Shown here piece after piece: positions 35,879 to 43,926 of a stretch of DNA of 64,000 bases. This DNA is from JBBDMX01 sp040878035 (lineage in GTDB: Bacteria > Planctomycetota > Phycisphaerae > Phycisphaerales > Phycisphaeraceae). Both the position numbers and the translations under genes were made by a program. The DNA lies in assembly GCA_040878035.1 (NCBI GenBank), contig JBBDMX010000059.1, positions 1 through 64,000 of the forward strand, read 5' to 3'. Within the stretch, counting starts at the first letter, position 1. Each line of letters begins with the position of its first letter. The notes beneath the pieces were generated by a model. The model worked only from the letters and a program-made list of their open reading frames with translations, ran no database searches and was not told the DNA's origin.

Positions 35879-36169
35879 ATGCGCCGTGACCAAGCACTCA
35901 ACATCCTGCGAGATCACGCTGACGAGTTGCATCGCCGCGGCGTCAGATCGCTCTTGCTTTACGGATCACTAGCGCGAGACCAGGCCACCCCGCACAGTGA
36001 CGTGGACCTGCTGGTCGAACTCGACCAACCCACCGGGATGCTCGGCCTTGTGGCGCTACAGCAACACATTGAACACTTGCTGGGATGTCGCGTCGATCTG
36101 GTCACGCAAGGCGGTCTGCGGCCGCACGTGCGCGAACACGTGATGAAGGAGGCGATCCGTGCCGCCTAG
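35879..36169 (+). CDS. MNT-family nucleotidyltransferase, antitoxin-like (copy 1)
   Basis: A 96-residue minimal nucleotidyltransferase with the catalytic G29S30...SDVDLL (Asp41, Asp43) and third Asp73 (CRVDLV). MntA-type antitoxins transfer AMP onto a tyrosine of the HEPN toxin. Start 35879 has GAGAGG upstream. Its 3' end (GAAGGAGGCGATCC) serves as ribosome binding site for the next gene, which starts inside it with an 11-base overlap (36159). A paralogue follows directly; no HEPN gene lies between them. Confidence 0.88.
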   Translation: MRRDQALNILRDHADELHRRGVRSLLLYGSLARDQATPHSDVDLLVELDQPTGMLGLVALQQHIEHLLGCRVDLVTQGGLRPHVREHVMKEAIRAA

Positions 36170-36467
36170 AGCATCCATACAACGCGACGAGGTGCTGAGT
36201 GCTCTGCGAGTGCACGTCGACGAACTGCGTGCGTTGGGCGTTCGGCACATTTCGCTTTTCGGCAGCACGGCTCGCGGCGAAGCAGGTCCGACCAGCGATG
36301 TCGATTTGTTGGTCGATATCCAGCGACCGTTCGGACTTGGGGCCGTTGGCGCCATTCAGTTTTACCTCGAAGAGATTCTCGGCTTGCCAGTTGACTTGGT
36401 TCCTGAGAACTGCCTTGACCCGCGCATACGCGAGCACGTCATGAAGGACCTCATCCGTGCCGCCTGA
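36159..36467 (+). CDS. MNT-family nucleotidyltransferase, antitoxin-like (copy 2)
   Basis: A 102-residue paralogue of the preceding gene with G35S36...SDVDLL (Asp47, Asp49) and third Asp79 (LPVDLV), all intact. GTG start at 36159 overlaps copy 1 by 11 bases; the HEPN gene overlaps its end by exactly the same 11-base layout (GTGCCGCCTGA). Its N-terminus MPPRAS resembles the MPPERS start of the HEPN protein more than copy 1, hinting that a former HEPN gene was deleted between the two MNT copies. Confidence 0.85.
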   Translation: MPPRASIQRDEVLSALRVHVDELRALGVRHISLFGSTARGEAGPTSDVDLLVDIQRPFGLGAVGAIQFYLEEILGLPVDLVPENCLDPRIREHVMKDLIRAA

Positions 36468-36825
36468 ACGCTCCTGGCGAATGCGTGTCGATGATATCCT
36501 GCGGGCTGCGGAGGAGGCGCGCCAGTTGGTTGACGGTTTCACCTACGACCGATTCGCGCAAGACCTGCGCACGAACAGGGCCGTCACGGCCACGATCGCC
36601 ATCATTGGCGAAGCCTCGAGGCACATCCCCGAAGAAGTGAAGACCGCGCACCCGGAAGTTCCATGGCCGCAGATGTACGGCATGCGCAATATCATCGTTC
36701 ATAGCTATTGGCATATCGACCTCGAAGTGGTCTGGCACACCGTTACAAAGGATGTCCCGCAACTGGTCGCACCATTGCGCGCCCTGCTCGACGCGGAAGA
36801 ACCCGACGAAGGAACTGGCCCATGA
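36457..36825 (+). CDS. HEPN-domain toxin (HepT/DUF86)
   Basis: A 122-residue HEPN protein with the RNase motif R77-x4-H82-x-Y84 (RNIIVHSYW), the typical HepT/DUF86 signature, and a helical N-terminus. HepT cleaves RNA and is silenced by AMPylation from a partner MntA nucleotidyltransferase, so this is very likely the toxin of the two MNT genes before it. GTG start at 36457 overlaps MNT copy 2 by 11 bases. Its stop overlaps the start of the alanine dehydrogenase gene (ATGA). Confidence 0.9.
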   Translation: MPPERSWRMRVDDILRAAEEARQLVDGFTYDRFAQDLRTNRAVTATIAIIGEASRHIPEEVKTAHPEVPWPQMYGMRNIIVHSYWHIDLEVVWHTVTKDVPQLVAPLRALLDAEEPDEGTGP

Positions 36826-37906
36826 TCATCGGCATCCCGCGCGAGATTAAGGCTGACGAATACCGCGTCGCCATGCTGCCGGTGGGCGTGGAGTTGCTGG
36901 TCGAGGCCGGCCACGAAGTGCTGGTTGAGCACGATGCGGGCCTGGGCAGCGGGTATGACGATGCCCGGTACGCCGCGGCCGGGGCGCGGATCGTGGGCGA
37001 TCACGGCGCGGTATTCGAACGCGCCGACATGATCGTGAAGGTCAAGGAGCCGCTGCCGGAAGAGTGGCCGATGCTCCGCGCCGGGCAGGTGATGTTCACT
37101 TATTTCCATTTTGCCGCCGACCGCAAGCTGACCGAGGCGTGCCTCAAATCGCGCATCACCGCCGTTGCCTATGAGACCCTGACCGACAGCCAGGGCCGGC
37201 TGCCGCTCTTGACGCCGATGAGCGAGATTGCCGGGCGCATGTCGATCCAGGAAGGCGCCAAGTACCTGGAGCGGCCGATGATGGGCCGGGGCATCCTGCT
37301 CGGCGGCGTGCCGGGCGTCGAGCCGGGCGAAGTACTGATTCTGGGCGCGGGCATCGTGGGCACCCATGCCGCCAAGGTCGCCGCGGGCTTAGGCGCGCAC
37401 GTCACCATTCTCGACGTCAACCTCGACCGCCTGCGCTACCTCGACGACGTCATGCCCGCCAACGTGCACGAGGTGTACTCCGATCCGCACGCGGTCGCCG
37501 AGCACGCCGTCCAGGCCGACCTGATCATCGGCGCCGTGCTGATCCCCGGCGGGCGCACACCGGTGCTGATCAAGCGTGACCTGCTCAAGGAGATGAAGAA
37601 CGGGGCGGTAATCGTGGATGTCGGCGTGGACCAGGGCGGCTGCATCGAGACCACCCGCCCCACCACCCACCAGGACCCGACCTACGTGATCGACGGCGTG
37701 GTGCACTATTGCGTGGCCAACATGCCCGGAGCCGTCGGCCGCACCAGCACGCAGGCGCTGTGTCACGCCACTCAGCCCTGCGCCTGGCGCAGCACGGCAT
37801 CGATCGCCTGATCCAGACCGACCAGGGCTTTGCCAACGCCCTGAATCTGCGCGACGGCCACATCGTCAACCCCGCCGTGGCCGCCGCCTTCGAATCGCAG
37901 GGATGA
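36822..37906 (+). pseudogene. ald: Alanine dehydrogenase, frameshifted near the 3' end
   Basis: Residues 1-330 are a normal NAD-dependent alanine dehydrogenase: MIIGIPREIKADEYRVAMLP, VKVKEPLPEEW, YFHFAADR, ILGAGIVGTHAAKVA (NAD fold), VDVGVDQGGCIETT and HYCVANMPGAVGRTSTQAL. After about 37773 the frame reads into CAWRSTASIA and stops at 37811. The next frame then encodes ALRLAQHGIDRLIQTDQGFANALNL...AAAFESQG to 37906, the expected C-terminus. The break fits a seven-base loss between GCCCT direct repeats. It may be a real inactivation or an assembly error. Coupled to the HEPN gene by an ATGA overlap. Confidence 0.85.
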
Positions 37907-37948
37907 TCCCAAGAGTCCGCACGACACAGAAAAAGGAACACACCGAGC

Positions 37949-38878
37949 ATGGCCGCAACCATCCCCATCCTCTTGGACACCGACATCGGCAGCGACATCG
38001 ACGACGCGGTCGCGCTGGCGTATCTGCTCAAACAGCCGGCGTGCGAACTGCTGGGCATCACCACCGTCTCGGGCGTGGTTGATCAGCGTGCAGCCCTGGC
38101 GGCGGCGGTGTGCGATGCCGCCGGCCGCGCCGACGTGCCGATCCATTGCGGCGCCCCGGGCCCCCTGCTCACCGGCACCGGCCAGCCCGACGTGCCGCAG
38201 TACCAGGCCATCGCCGACCGTCCCGGCTCCCAGGGCCCGGGGCGGGGGCGGGGACAGCGCGACTTCACGCCAGGCCAGGCCGTCGAATTCCTGCGCACCA
38301 CCATCCGCAGCCGGCCCAACGAAATCACGCTCTTTGCCATCGGCCCCATGACCAATATCGCCCTGCTCTTCGCCGCCGACCCGGCGATTCCCAGCCTGAT
38401 CAAACAACTGGTGCTGATGTGCGGCGTCTTCACCGCCCACGGACAGCGCGGCCCGGGCGCCCGCGAATGGAACGCCAAGTGCGATCCGATCGCCACCGCC
38501 ATGACCTACCGCGCTCGTCCGCCGGTCTTCACCAGCATCGGCCTGGATGTGACACTCCAGTGCCAGCTTCCCGCCGACGAATGCCGGCAACGCTTCACCA
38601 AGGCCGGCGGACCGCTGGGCATCGTCGCCCAAATGGCGGAGGTCTGGTTCAAGCATCGCCCGGTCATCACCTTCCACGACCCGCTGGCAGCGGCGATCAT
38701 CTTCCAGCCCGATCTGTGCCAGTATGCCGACGGCCAGGTGGAGGTCGAAACCCTCAGCCCCACGCTCGGCGGGTTGACTTCCTTCCGTCACGACGCGGCT
38801 GAGCACCCTCATCGCATCGCCACCACGGTAGACAACGCCCGCTTTTTCGACCATTACTTTGCCGTCGTGGGTGAATAG
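37949..38878 (+). CDS. Inosine/uridine-preferring nucleoside hydrolase
   Basis: A 309-residue Ca2+-dependent enzyme that cleaves the N-glycosidic bond of nucleosides to base and ribose. It has the calcium-binding DTDIGSDIDDAVAL (10-23), ITTVSGV, a middle AIGPMTNIALLFA, and FHDPLAAA with the C-terminal Asp. ATG 37949 has AAAGGA upstream. It follows the alanine dehydrogenase remnant on the same strand. It may salvage ribose from nucleosides; ring specificity (purine or pyrimidine) is not assigned. Confidence 0.9.
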   Translation: MAATIPILLDTDIGSDIDDAVALAYLLKQPACELLGITTVSGVVDQRAALAAAVCDAAGRADVPIHCGAPGPLLTGTGQPDVPQYQAIADRPGSQGPGRGRGQRDFTPGQAVEFLRTTIRSRPNEITLFAIGPMTNIALLFAADPAIPSLIKQLVLMCGVFTAHGQRGPGAREWNAKCDPIATAMTYRARPPVFTSIGLDVTLQCQLPADECRQRFTKAGGPLGIVAQMAEVWFKHRPVITFHDPLAAAIIFQPDLCQYADGQVEVETLSPTLGGLTSFRHDAAEHPHRIATTVDNARFFDHYFAVVGE

Positions 38879-38904
38879 AGGTCTTTGGAAAACCTTCCTG
38901 CAAC

Positions 38905-38936
38905 CCCGGCATGCCCCGCTTGGGGGCTTGCCGGAG
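38905..38936. repeat. Palindromic CCCCGGCATGCCCCGC...GGGG repeat
   Basis: The gap before the aldo/keto reductase holds a GC palindrome that recurs in reverse at about 59868-59905, with a weaker relative at 58658-58692. Each contains GGCATGCCCCGC and its complement. Confidence 0.6.
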
Positions 38937-38979
38937 CTTGCCGCCGGGTTTTTCGAAGGTCCCGATAGGGATTCGCGTG

Positions 38980-39915
38980 ATGAAGTATCGCCCCCTGGGT
39001 CAGACCGGTCTGGAAGTTTCCGTGCTCAGTTTCGGCGCCTCGTCGCTGGGCAGCGTGTTTCGCGATGTGCCCGAGGATGAGGGTGTCCGCACCGTGCACA
39101 CGGCACTGGACCTGGGCGTCAACCTCATCGACTGCTCGCCCTACTACGGCTTGACCCGCGCCGAGACCGTGCTGGGCAAGGCCCTGCGCAGCGTCCCACG
39201 CGATCGCTATTACCTGGCGACCAAGTGCGGCCGATACGGCGCCACCCCCGCCGACTGCGACTACTCTGCCGCCCGCGTGGTGCAGAGCGTCGAGGAAAGC
39301 CTGCATCGCCTGGGCGTCGAACACCTGGACATCCTCCAGGTCCACGACATCGAGTTCGCCGACATCGGGCAGATCATCAATGAAACCGTGCCGGCGCTGC
39401 ACAAGCTCAAGCAACAGGGCAAGACGCGCTTCGTGGGCATCACCGGCCTGCCGCTGCGCCTGTTCCGCCAGGTCATCCAACAGGTCGAAGTCGATACCGT
39501 GTTGTCCTATTGCCACTACCAGTTGAACGACACGGGTCTGGAAGACCTGCTGCCTTTTCTGCGCGAGCATGGCGTGGGCGTGATCAATGCCTCGCCGCTG
39601 GGCATGGGCCTGCTCTCGACGCGCGGCACGCCCGACTGGCACCCCGCGCCCGCCGCCGTCAAGCACGCCTGCGCCAGGGCCGCCATGGCCTGCGCCGCCT
39701 GCAACATGCCCATCGAAAAGCTGGCGGTGCAGTTCGCCTGTGCCCATCCCCAGATCCCCACCACGCTCGTCGGCACCGCCAACCCCGACAACCTGCGCCG
39801 CAACGTGCGCTGGATCGAGGAGCCGATAGACCTGAACCTGCTGGCGGAAGTGCGCCAGGAACTGGTGCCGGTGCACAACGTCACCTGGACGCAGGGTCGC
39901 CCCGAGAACAACTAG
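38980..39915 (+). CDS. Aldo/keto reductase
   Basis: A 311-residue NADPH-type reductase barrel: KYRPLGQTGLEVSVLSFG, NLIDCSPYYGLTRAETVLGKAL with the catalytic Asp/Tyr, ATKCGRYG with the Lys, and SVEESLHRLGVEHLDILQVHD. It resembles the L-galactose/L-fucose dehydrogenase-like branch, which would fit sugar catabolism. ATG 38980 gives the canonical N-terminus. It ends before a 600-bp stretch without genes. Confidence 0.88.
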   Translation: MKYRPLGQTGLEVSVLSFGASSLGSVFRDVPEDEGVRTVHTALDLGVNLIDCSPYYGLTRAETVLGKALRSVPRDRYYLATKCGRYGATPADCDYSAARVVQSVEESLHRLGVEHLDILQVHDIEFADIGQIINETVPALHKLKQQGKTRFVGITGLPLRLFRQVIQQVEVDTVLSYCHYQLNDTGLEDLLPFLREHGVGVINASPLGMGLLSTRGTPDWHPAPAAVKHACARAAMACAACNMPIEKLAVQFACAHPQIPTTLVGTANPDNLRRNVRWIEEPIDLNLLAEVRQELVPVHNVTWTQGRPENN

Positions 39916-40533
39916 GCCGGCCCTATCGGCTGCATCAAGGCCATGGTCGAGTTCTCCGGCCGATGATGCACTCCCACGTCCCGCTTTGGCCGACAGCTTT
40001 TTCATCTCCGCACTCCTCCCCGGGGGTCCCGGGGGTCCGGGGGCTGGGCAATTACGGATATCTGGATACATGTCAGCCCCCCTCCCCTACCCCCGGTGTC
40101 ATCTTTTGATTTCTCCTTATTCTTCCAGGACTTAGCGAATGTCAGTCCCCATGTCAGTGGCGTGTCAGTCTGACATTGCGGACAATCCGCTCCAGCAGGT
40201 GTAATCCGTTCTCTGAACATGGCTTGCACGCCGATTAGCAAGAAAAGGAAAATGTCAGGGGCTGACATGATTATTCGGACCAGAACCTGGAGCGGATTCA
40301 CCTGGGGCCAAGCCCGCCAAGGGCGCCCAGGCCGCGTAGGGATGGCCCAGGAACTGCGTGCCGCACGTGTTGATTCTCATTTCCATGGCCGTCTCCTGTT
40401 CGTTCTCTATTCATAATACCATCGTCCACCAAGAAGTCAAGGCGAAGAAATCACGCTCCTGGCCCGGCCTCGGACGCCGCCCCTCCCGTTCCCGGACCAA
40501 CTTGCTTCCAGGAACCAGCGCCGCCGCTGGGCC
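39916..40533. other. Gene-poor stretch with inverted repeats and a transposase-like tail
   Basis: No intact gene is seen. It contains G/C runs (GGGGGTCCCGGGGGTCC-type at about 40019-40045) and a pyrimidine-rich tract. A loose inverted repeat pairs ATCCGCTCCAG near 40187 with CTGGAGCGGAT near 40288. The last part reads in frame into the IS91-like fragment that follows. Confidence 0.5.
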
Positions 40534-40833
40534 ATGCTCATCAAACGCATCTACCAAACCGATCCGCTCCGCTGCCCCAACTGCGGCGGCACCATGAAAT
40601 TCATCGCCTTCTTTGAAGACCGACAAACCGAAGTGATCCGCAAGATCCTCCAACACTGCGGCCTCTGGCAGGATCCGCCGGCCCGTGGTCCGCCCGGGCA
40701 CACGCCCCCATCCCAGACAGTTCGCACGCTGGACGCCAATCGCATCCTTGAGGCCGACCCCGACTTCCTGGAGCACACCCGCCGCGAGGCCAGCGACCAG
40801 AACGACCAGCCCGAACTCCCTTGGGAGCCTTGA
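40534..40833 (+). pseudogene. IS91-family transposase, C-terminal remnant
   Basis: A 99-residue fragment whose start MLIKRIYQTDPLRCPNCGGTMKFIAFFED matches the C-terminal zinc-finger-like part of IS91-type Y2 transposases (usual length about 400). The catalytic tyrosines and the N-terminal two thirds are missing; the upstream frame is unrecognisable. It marks this locus as an old insertion site next to the foreign-looking genes at 41-44 kb. Confidence 0.75.
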
Positions 40834-41053
40834 ACTCCCGCGCCACACCATGTTGCAACCCTTGCCGCCGCCTGGGCCGGGTGGTAGCCTTGTGTTTGCA
40901 ATGCCGGGGATGCTCCCCGAGCCGATGGAAAACCGCCTTGTCGTCCCCTTGCGGCTCTGGGTGTACGCGATTCAAGCACTCACAAGGACGGTCGAGTTAT
41001 GAAATCGGTATTCTGGAGGTGTCCAATGGCCGGTACAGGCTCCCCCGCTCCCC

Positions 41054-41092
41054 TAACCCCTCACCCCCAAGAAATCAAATTTCCTATCAGTA
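41054..41092 (+). repeat. 39-bp direct repeat, left copy
   Basis: Identical over 39 bases to 42184-42222. It contains TAACCCCTCACCCCCAAGAA and then CAAATTTCCTATCAG. The two copies bracket the low-GC lipoprotein gene. Confidence 0.9.
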
Positions 41093-41297
41093 TCTGGAGG
41101 TCGGCATATGTAGAATTGCGATGCAATAAGCAGTACACCATCCGTTACAAGGCGAGTCACTTCCCGACACATAACTTTTATTACGGTGGGGTGAGCCTAG
41201 CTTCTCAAAGCCAGACTAACTTGGGCACCTTCTTGGGGACAGGCGACAAGGTGCCGGCCGCCGCTGGCCCTGCATTCACGACAGTTGGAACCGTGCC

Positions 41298-42122
41298 ATG
41301 ACAATACTGACAAAGCTTTGCATAGCTCTTGCATTCGCTCTTGCATTCGCTAGTGGCTGCAGCAAAAGTCCCGTGCCACTTCCTGATGCAGTGGCCGCCC
41401 TTGAGAAGCAGCTTTTGCAACGGTTCGGAACCACTGGCGAATCCTTGAGCCAGGTAATGGTTGAGATGACAAAGAATGGCGAATTTAAGGAGCTTAACGA
41501 ACAGTATAGCGACGCGGATCTTTTTAAGTACGCGCAGGACATTGCTTGGACGCATCCATTGCGATCGTGGCTCTGTCAAATGTCATGCAGCGATTTTCGC
41601 ACCAACAAGGAGCACTTGGATCTGCTAATGCCACGACTACCGATCATGACTACGGCGCTCGATGATCTGCGTGTAGCCATTGTTGCCGTCTTGTTCGACA
41701 ACGACGTTGGTTTTACGGATCGCTCGGTCTTATTGCATACACTAGGCCAGGCCAAAGACGGCGATATCATGGTATTTGTATACGTGATGGTCAGCGTGAC
41801 GGATGCCGAACAAAAAGAGGCCCTTAGCGGCGAATATGGAAATGGCATGCTGCGTGTCGTTACTATTGAAACAGTGCTGGATGATTGCAAGTTTGATAAT
41901 GTGAAACGTGCAGAAGAATTGCGCAAGTATCAAGAATTCCTGACGCAGAGCGACGTTGGCAAGCGTGTACTTCGGTTCAATGAGTTAACACTGGAGGGAA
42001 AGGGACATGAAGAGCTGGTGAATGGGTATAATAAGTGGGCGAGCGAGAGGAAATCGCGGTTTGAGGCAGAATGGCAGAGGAATATCGCCGCAACTTCGAC
42101 GTCCAGTGACTCGTCGCCTTGA
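41298..42122 (+). CDS. Putative lipoprotein of low GC content
   Basis: A 274-residue protein with a lipoprotein signal peptide: hydrophobic residues 7-17 and lipobox A18-S-G-C21, so Cys21 should be lipidated. The rest is mainly helical with no motif I recognise. Base composition is visibly lower in G+C than the neighbours and codons ending in A/T are common, indicating transfer. It sits alone between the 39-bp direct repeats at 41054 and 42184. Function unknown; secreted or membrane-attached by inference. Confidence 0.75.
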   Translation: MTILTKLCIALAFALAFASGCSKSPVPLPDAVAALEKQLLQRFGTTGESLSQVMVEMTKNGEFKELNEQYSDADLFKYAQDIAWTHPLRSWLCQMSCSDFRTNKEHLDLLMPRLPIMTTALDDLRVAIVAVLFDNDVGFTDRSVLLHTLGQAKDGDIMVFVYVMVSVTDAEQKEALSGEYGNGMLRVVTIETVLDDCKFDNVKRAEELRKYQEFLTQSDVGKRVLRFNELTLEGKGHEELVNGYNKWASERKSRFEAEWQRNIAATSTSSDSSP

Positions 42123-42183
42123 TGGGTTGTAGTGGCTATAGTGGTCCAACGGCTTGTTAGAGACGGACAAGGTGTCAGGATTG

Positions 42184-42222
42184 TAACCCCTCACCCCCAA
42201 GAAATCAAATTTCCTATCAGTA
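42184..42222 (+). repeat. 39-bp direct repeat, right copy
   Basis: Exact match to 41054-41092. It ends six bases before the start of the truncated gene at 42228. Confidence 0.9.
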
Positions 42223-42227
42223 ACTTC

Positions 42228-42440
42228 ATGACCGGACTCTTCCGCCCCGGCGAGACCTACCAATGCTGCGCCGTCGAGACCGACGACGATCTGTTCTTCC
42301 AAGTCCGGGGCGAGGAGGCGGGCGACGTGTTCCACTGGGAACTGGAGGACGTCCAGCCCCTGAGCCACGGGCGGGTCGGCATCCGCCACATGTGGACGCG
42401 CTGCTCGCGCTACGCCGACTTCAAGGTCTGGACCCTCTAA
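42228..42440 (+). pseudogene. C-terminal fragment of a DUF1961/lectin-like gene
   Basis: A 70-residue fragment containing HWELEDVQPLSHGRVGIRHM and WTRCSRYADFKVWTL, which resembles the end of DUF1961-type beta-sandwich proteins found with polysaccharide-degrading genes. The N-terminus is absent; the repeat copy at 42184 lies where upstream coding sequence would be expected. Probably the remains of the gene that once preceded 42650. Family call is from memory of the motif and moderate. Confidence 0.5.
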
Positions 42441-42659
42441 AGGGGAACCCGCGTGAAAGAAGGGCGAGGAAAAGGGGTCGGGAGTCTTTGATTGACCGTC
42501 GGCGGCGATTCGGGTAGACTGGCGGTATGCCCAGGGGCGCAAAAGGGGTCGGGAGTCTTTGATTGACTTCCGGATGTCCGCAAAGCCCAAATAATGACTC
42601 CCGACCCCTTTTCTCTCCCAAGGTCTGGACCCTCTAAAGGGGAACCCGCGTGAAAGAAG
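42422..42659. repeat. 41-bp duplication flanking a mobile-like insert
   Basis: 42422-42462 and 42619-42659 are identical over 41 bases and cover the end of the 42228 fragment plus the ribosome site and start of the 42650 gene. Between them lie 156 bases containing a 72-bp palindromic element (42541-42612) and a half copy (42470-42496). Confidence 0.92.
42541..42612 (-). mobile_element. 72-bp palindromic element, copy A
   Basis: Ends are a perfect 17-bp inverted repeat (AAAAGGGGTCGGGAGTC and its complement). In reverse orientation it matches copy B at 43765-43836, with four differences in the 38-base loop. It resembles REP-like elements moved by Y1 (RAYT) transposases; no such gene is in the window. 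Confidence 0.8.
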
Positions 42660-43744
42660 AGCGATTCGAACTGAACCCGGTGCACGACGGCGCGGGCACA
42701 ACGCTGCTGAGTTGGAACGGCACCTGCCCGGAAAGCCCCGACGGGCGACGCGTCGCTTACTTTCGGATGCCCATCCCGGCCTCCGAAACCCACCAGTCTT
42801 TCACCGGCGAGATATGGGTTTGCGGCGTCGGCCTTACCGGTCACCGCAAGGTCTTTGAGATGGGGATGGAGTGTGCGGGCTTCCAGCACAACGGCGGGAT
42901 GGCGATGTGGGTGGACGGCCGGCGGCTGGCCTTCCGGGGCACCGCAGGGCCGACGGAGACGATCTATGTGGTGGACGCCGAAACCGGTGAACTGCTGCAC
43001 GAACCAATCGCCGGCGGCATCGGGCACCACGCCATGCGGGGGAAAGTGCCCTTCTCGGTCACGGCCGCCGAATGCGATGAAAACGCGGCTTACCCGGCGA
43101 TTGACGAGGCGGGCATCTATGCCCTGGACTGCGATGCCGGCTCAGTTGAGAAGATCGTCGCCACCGAGGACGTGCTGAGTTTCGTTCGTTCCCGGGGCTT
43201 CACGCCAACGGAACGCACGCCGAGCATCTCACACGTCATGCTGAACTCCACCGCCGAGCGCGTGATGGCCCGCTGGGACCTGAAGGAATGCAAGGCGATA
43301 ATCTCGTGTGATGTCGGCGGCGAACAATGGGAAATAATCCCCGACAAACCGCTGCACCAGATATGGTTCGATACGGAGACCTACGCGGCGGTTTATCGAA
43401 AAACCGGGCACATCCACCGATACGCGCAGGATGGAACGAGGCGGGAGATCCTGGCGGGGCCGGGGAACCATTTCGATATCTCGCCGGACAGGCAGTGGAT
43501 CGTCACGGACCCCAGATATCACCAGGTGCCGGTGACGATACACCTCTACCGTCGCGGCAAGACTGAGCCCGCAGCCATACTCGCCAGCCACGACCTGGGC
43601 CACCCGACGTGGCATCTGCGTGCGCACGCCAATCCCGTATTCTCACGGGACGGGCGGAGCGTCTACTTCCTGCATCCGTTGAATGAGGGGACGGTGCAGG
43701 CTGTGTGGGTGAACGTCGCATCGGTCGTCGAGAAACAGAAGTGA
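42650..43744 (+). CDS. Beta-propeller protein, oligogalacturonate lyase-like
   Basis: A 364-residue protein with repeated propeller-type blades (GRRVAYFRM, RRLAFRGTAG, FDISPDRQWIVTD, HANPVFSRDGRSVYF). The last motif resembles PL22 oligogalacturonate lyases and TolB-like WD repeats. No signal peptide. GTG start at 42650 has GGGGAA upstream and its first bases are part of the 41-bp duplication. The neighbouring DUF1961-like fragment supports a former polysaccharide locus. Activity is not certain. Confidence 0.7.
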   Translation: MKEERFELNPVHDGAGTTLLSWNGTCPESPDGRRVAYFRMPIPASETHQSFTGEIWVCGVGLTGHRKVFEMGMECAGFQHNGGMAMWVDGRRLAFRGTAGPTETIYVVDAETGELLHEPIAGGIGHHAMRGKVPFSVTAAECDENAAYPAIDEAGIYALDCDAGSVEKIVATEDVLSFVRSRGFTPTERTPSISHVMLNSTAERVMARWDLKECKAIISCDVGGEQWEIIPDKPLHQIWFDTETYAAVYRKTGHIHRYAQDGTRREILAGPGNHFDISPDRQWIVTDPRYHQVPVTIHLYRRGKTEPAAILASHDLGHPTWHLRAHANPVFSRDGRSVYFLHPLNEGTVQAVWVNVASVVEKQK

Positions 43745-43764
43745 AGACGAGGAAAAGGACGAGG

Positions 43765-43836
43765 AAAAGGGGTCGGGAGTCATTATTTGGCCTTTGGGGG
43801 CAGCCGGAAGTCAATCAAAGACTCCCGACCCCTTTT
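43765..43836 (+). mobile_element. 72-bp palindromic element, copy B
   Basis: Same 17-bp perfect inverted termini as copy A, opposite orientation, 68 of 72 bases in common. A further half copy (GACTCCCGACCCC) is at 43887-43903. Confidence 0.8.
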
Positions 43837-43926
43837 TCGCCCCCCCCAGTGATGTCCCTCTTTCCGGGCCCCCGGAACGTTTATATGACTCCCGACCCCT
43901 TTGCCTCCCCCTCGGGACCGCCCGAA

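Noticed and set aside
40002..40301. Possible 99-codon minus-strand gene in the gene-poor gap
   Set aside because: No recognisable motif, no ribosome binding site, and the sequence is largely repeat and G/C runs.
42132..42170. Possible integron attC site (GTCCAAC...GTTAGAG)
   Set aside because: The two core-like boxes are only nine bases apart and the second does not fit GTTRRRY, so it lacks attC structure.
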